From Cytospora piceicola (taxonomy: Eukaryota > Ascomycota > Sordariomycetes > Diaporthales > Cytosporaceae): 64,000 nt of DNA. The position numbers were made by a program, and so were the translations under genes. Below the pieces are notes generated by a model. It was given only the letters and a program-made list of their open reading frames with translations, searched no databases and had not been told where the DNA came from. Below, piece after piece: positions 61,139-64,000 of this stretch. Every line of letters begins with the position of its first letter. Positions within the stretch are counted from its first letter, which is position 1. The stretch covers positions 28,810 to 92,809 of the forward strand of contig JALQBC010000074.1 in assembly GCA_023375675.1 (NCBI GenBank). The letters run 5' to 3'.

Positions 61139-62248
61139 AGTTGACGTACCCCGAAGACAAAAAGGTAATAATTCTCACCTGAACAAGTACAGTACAGTAT
61201 GGATGGTCCGTACACAGTCAGTCGATCATGCAGGCCTCGATGATAAGAGAAAGAGGTGGCCTCTGGGATAAGCGGAATGGAGCCGTTGGATCTCCCAACA
61301 CACAACGACAAAGAAACTGATCCCTCCCTTGAGGTAAAAACGGTGGGTTCAGCCGCACAAAGAACCTGGGACTTAGATGGTTAGACCGTCAGGGTAGGGT
61401 AGGAAATAATGGGTGGCATTTGGGAAACCTTGGAAGGAAGGGAGGTTTGGATGCAAGTTGGAATGTCTATCGTCTTTTCTTAACAGTTGCTGTAAGATGC
61501 AACACTAGGAAGACCAACAGTCAAGAAGTGCCCGCAGCCCGCAGGTTGTTGTGGGTACCTCAAGCAGTGCCAAGGCATGTGTGTACCTGGTTAGGGTGGG
61601 GCTAGCCGCATGCTTTGGCTGGAGTGCTGTCAATTGTGCCGCCTGCCCGCCCTATATTCCTTGGACTTGGACACACTAAATGAACCTTGGGACTACTGAC
61701 ACTTCTGCTCGGTAAGCGGCTGGCAGTGTAAGCTGGTACCTGGATGCGCCTGGAATCAAACATAAGCAACGGCATGATATCTGTCCCTCTCCCCTTTCCA
61801 TTGTTGATTTCTAGGTATATACATACATTACATACCTAGGTACATAACGTACGTACGTACCTAGGTAGCTAAGTACGTACCCACGTCGACACTCCTAACG
61901 ATTGGGTGTGAGCACTTCGCACCGCCATCCATCCCATCCATAGTCCGTCCATAATGCTACTTCGTATGGATACACAGATACACAAAGTCCAGGATCCTCC
62001 CACCCTGCTGCTGGTAATGTTAATCACAAGATCCCGCCGGATGCGAAACTATGTATTAGCTGCAGGCCCCAAGGATTGCAAATCTTGAGTTTATACCCAC
62101 CTGTAGGATGTCGCCTGTCGAAGCAGGTACGGGTTCTGCGGATACGTGCCGTACAGCAAGTACAGTTCACACAAACACTCGGACGACTCCAGAAACGATC
62201 GACGGATTTACCACTCTTCACTCTTCACTCTTCACTCTCCCTCAATAC

Positions 62249-62262
62249 CTACCCAGGTACCT
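62249..62262. repeat. GGTACCTAGGTACC palindrome
   Basis: A perfect 14-bp palindrome of the dispersed CTAGG family. It directly follows a CACTCTT heptamer tandem (62211-62237). Confidence 0.8.
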
Positions 62263-62815
62263 AGGTACCGACAGGTACCTATGTAAGTGGGTATGTATGT
62301 AAACCCGTACTGTACTATCGTGTAGACCAAGCACGTATGGACCACATCTCTGCACAGCCGGGATCTACCTAGCTGCCCAGATATCTACTTACCTAGGTAC
62401 TTATGATACTTCACTCTACCCTCGACTTGTCACATGTGTAATATCGGCGCAACCGGCAGCGATGGAAACAGTGGCTCGGTCAGTACACGGAGGAAAACAG
62501 TTACCAAAAAAAGAAGAAGAAGAAAAAACCCCATGGGAACACCTTCAACAGATCGGGAGAGCAAACCAAGTTTGCAAACAACCGACACGTATATGGATAA
62601 TATCCAGGCAGGTACAGTAGATACCAAGAACATCCAGGGCTGTCTTAAACCCAGAGTGCCATCGCCTCTTCGCCTTCCCCGGGCGTCAAAACCGTGGCAT
62701 ATTATCTGACATTCGCCCACCACCATCTCACATTTCTCACTGACACCCTCCCACGCAATAAGCCGATGAGAAAGCCCTGCGCCGCCCTGCCTGCTCTGAG
62801 ACATTCGTACTCCGT

Positions 62816-62853
<38 letters not shown>
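62816..62853. repeat. (AC)n microsatellite
   Basis: The longest pure AC run in the window, 19 dinucleotides. Intergenic. Confidence 0.9.
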
Positions 62854-62854
<1 letters not shown>

Positions 62855-64000
62855 CTCACCAGCAGCGTCCCACATTACCACTTGACTGACTACTGTACTG
62901 GGCTGTGTACACCGACACATCTGTCTGCCCCCAGATCCAATATGCATGTCTTTCCTTTTTCCTCACCAGCCAACCAACTGACAACAAGACAGAGAAAACT
63001 AATCCCCACGAACCTGCTTTCTAACGCCTTTCCCAATCACAAAATCCACCACCACCACCACCGCCACCACCCCATGCCAGGAAAGGAAACAGAACAAAAA
63101 AAAGGTTCAGGAATGAGAAGTGGAGATCGCCGTTGCGAAAAGGGCAACAAAAGAAAAGGCTGACGCTCCTCCCCCAAGGATCAGGCCCCGGGAGTGGACC
63201 ATTAGGATTTTTCGCTAGGCTGTAGCCGCTTAATTGACTTTTTCCCTCGCCGCCGGCCAATGACAGCCGCGAAATGCCCGACGCTCTCCTCTGCTCCCCT
63301 GCCAGTCCTGCCTTCCAAGGTTGCCAATGCAACACCCTCCCCTCCTCGGGGGCCAAGCAAGCAGGCAAGATGGTCCTGTTGAAGGCGGCCAACCGCCGCC
63401 CGGGCACAGGACGAGAACGACCGGGTCCCGTTTTTCGTTCACGTTCGCCGGCGAAGGGAGTCCCAGGCCCAAGGACCAATATTACGCTGTACCTAGGTAG
63501 TGTATTGTTTGTACATGTACACTATATGTGTACACTACATATGTACATTATATGTACACTATACGGAGGTTTATATGTATATGTGTGTATTATCTATGTA
63601 CATACGTATATTGTATATACGACCACACATCTCAAGATCTGGACATTGATCGTGCTAACAAACAATGATGGCCGTCGCATATGTATCCCTCACGCCGCAT
63701 ATGTAGCAATATCAGGGCAGCTCTGATGGCTCCCGGTGTGGGCCTGCTGGTGTGACATAAACTCACACAGCATGCATGCATCACGCAGTGAGATTCTCCC
63801 GTGTTTATTTTGGGCGTCTTTCCCCTTCATGTCCCTTTACGGCGTTGCCTGCAGATCTTTTTTATTTCTCAACGTTGCGCATGTACAGGTCGCCGGGGTA
63901 ATAAAGGTTAGTTCGTGACCGTACCAGTGGATTTACTGGAACCACTCCACTCTGGCCATAAAGAGACTCATTGATTGGAAGGATCAGTTGCAGGTGAGCT

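Larger units (their letters stand above)
60942..64000. other. Gene-free right end of the window
   Basis: This is the OGT upstream flank plus repeat-rich DNA: GA run 61090-61138, CTAGG palindromes at 61833, 61857, 62249-62262, 62390 and 63491, a CACTCTT heptamer tandem (62211-62237) and a long AC run (62816-62853). A gene just beyond 64000 cannot be judged. Confidence 0.5.

Overview
The window reads as nuclear DNA of a filamentous ascomycete (Pezizomycotina, most likely a Sordariomycete). This rests on short spliceosomal introns (50-105 nt) with GTATGT/GTAAGT-type donors and CTAAC-like branch sites, on pyrimidine-rich gene leaders, and on the gene families present. I cannot name the species. 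Gene density is low for such a genome: eight well-supported protein genes in 64 kb. I found no rRNA or convincing tRNA, no CRISPR array and no intact transposon.

Layout. 281-2036 (-): a two-exon secreted M14 metallocarboxypeptidase of the ECM14 type that lacks the catalytic glutamate. 4138-8691 (+): a 1517-aa Sec7-PH ARF guanine-nucleotide exchange factor, divergent from ECM14. 10360-12524 (-): SRP72, with extreme GC content. 13156-14323 (-): an unrecognised basic protein with an Ala/Thr/Lys hexad repeat. 19102-20616 (+): an unrecognised protein with a Cys/His cluster and a coiled coil. 22130-23617 (+): an NCBP3-like nuclear cap-binding/RNA protein whose tail repeats a KELFP motif. 25520-27795 (+): an unrecognised three-exon coiled-coil protein. 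39641-40642 (-): a two-repeat Myb-type DNA-binding protein. 55475-60401 (-): a 1585-aa, three-exon TPR/GT41 O-GlcNAc-transferase-like enzyme.

The genes do not form a pathway or cluster. They are mostly housekeeping or regulatory functions: protein targeting (SRP72), vesicle traffic (ARF-GEF), cap binding, transcription (Myb), nucleocytoplasmic glycosylation (OGT-like) and a wall-related secreted pseudopeptidase. Two very long gene-free intervals, 27.8-39.6 kb and 40.6-55.5 kb, dominate the middle. They are full of poly-G/poly-C tracts, microsatellites and a dispersed palindrome built on TACCTAGGTA. One block inside the second interval (about 41.95-47.55 kb) lacks all of these and may be eroded coding sequence. 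About 51.5-53.3 kb holds what may be a degraded membrane-protein gene.

I did not find a convincing new multi-gene system. The best leads are the KELFP repeats in the NCBP3-like tail, a 174-codon upstream ORF in frame with the OGT-like start, the clustering of G/C homopolymers, the CTAGG palindromes, and three lineage-restricted uncharacterised proteins.
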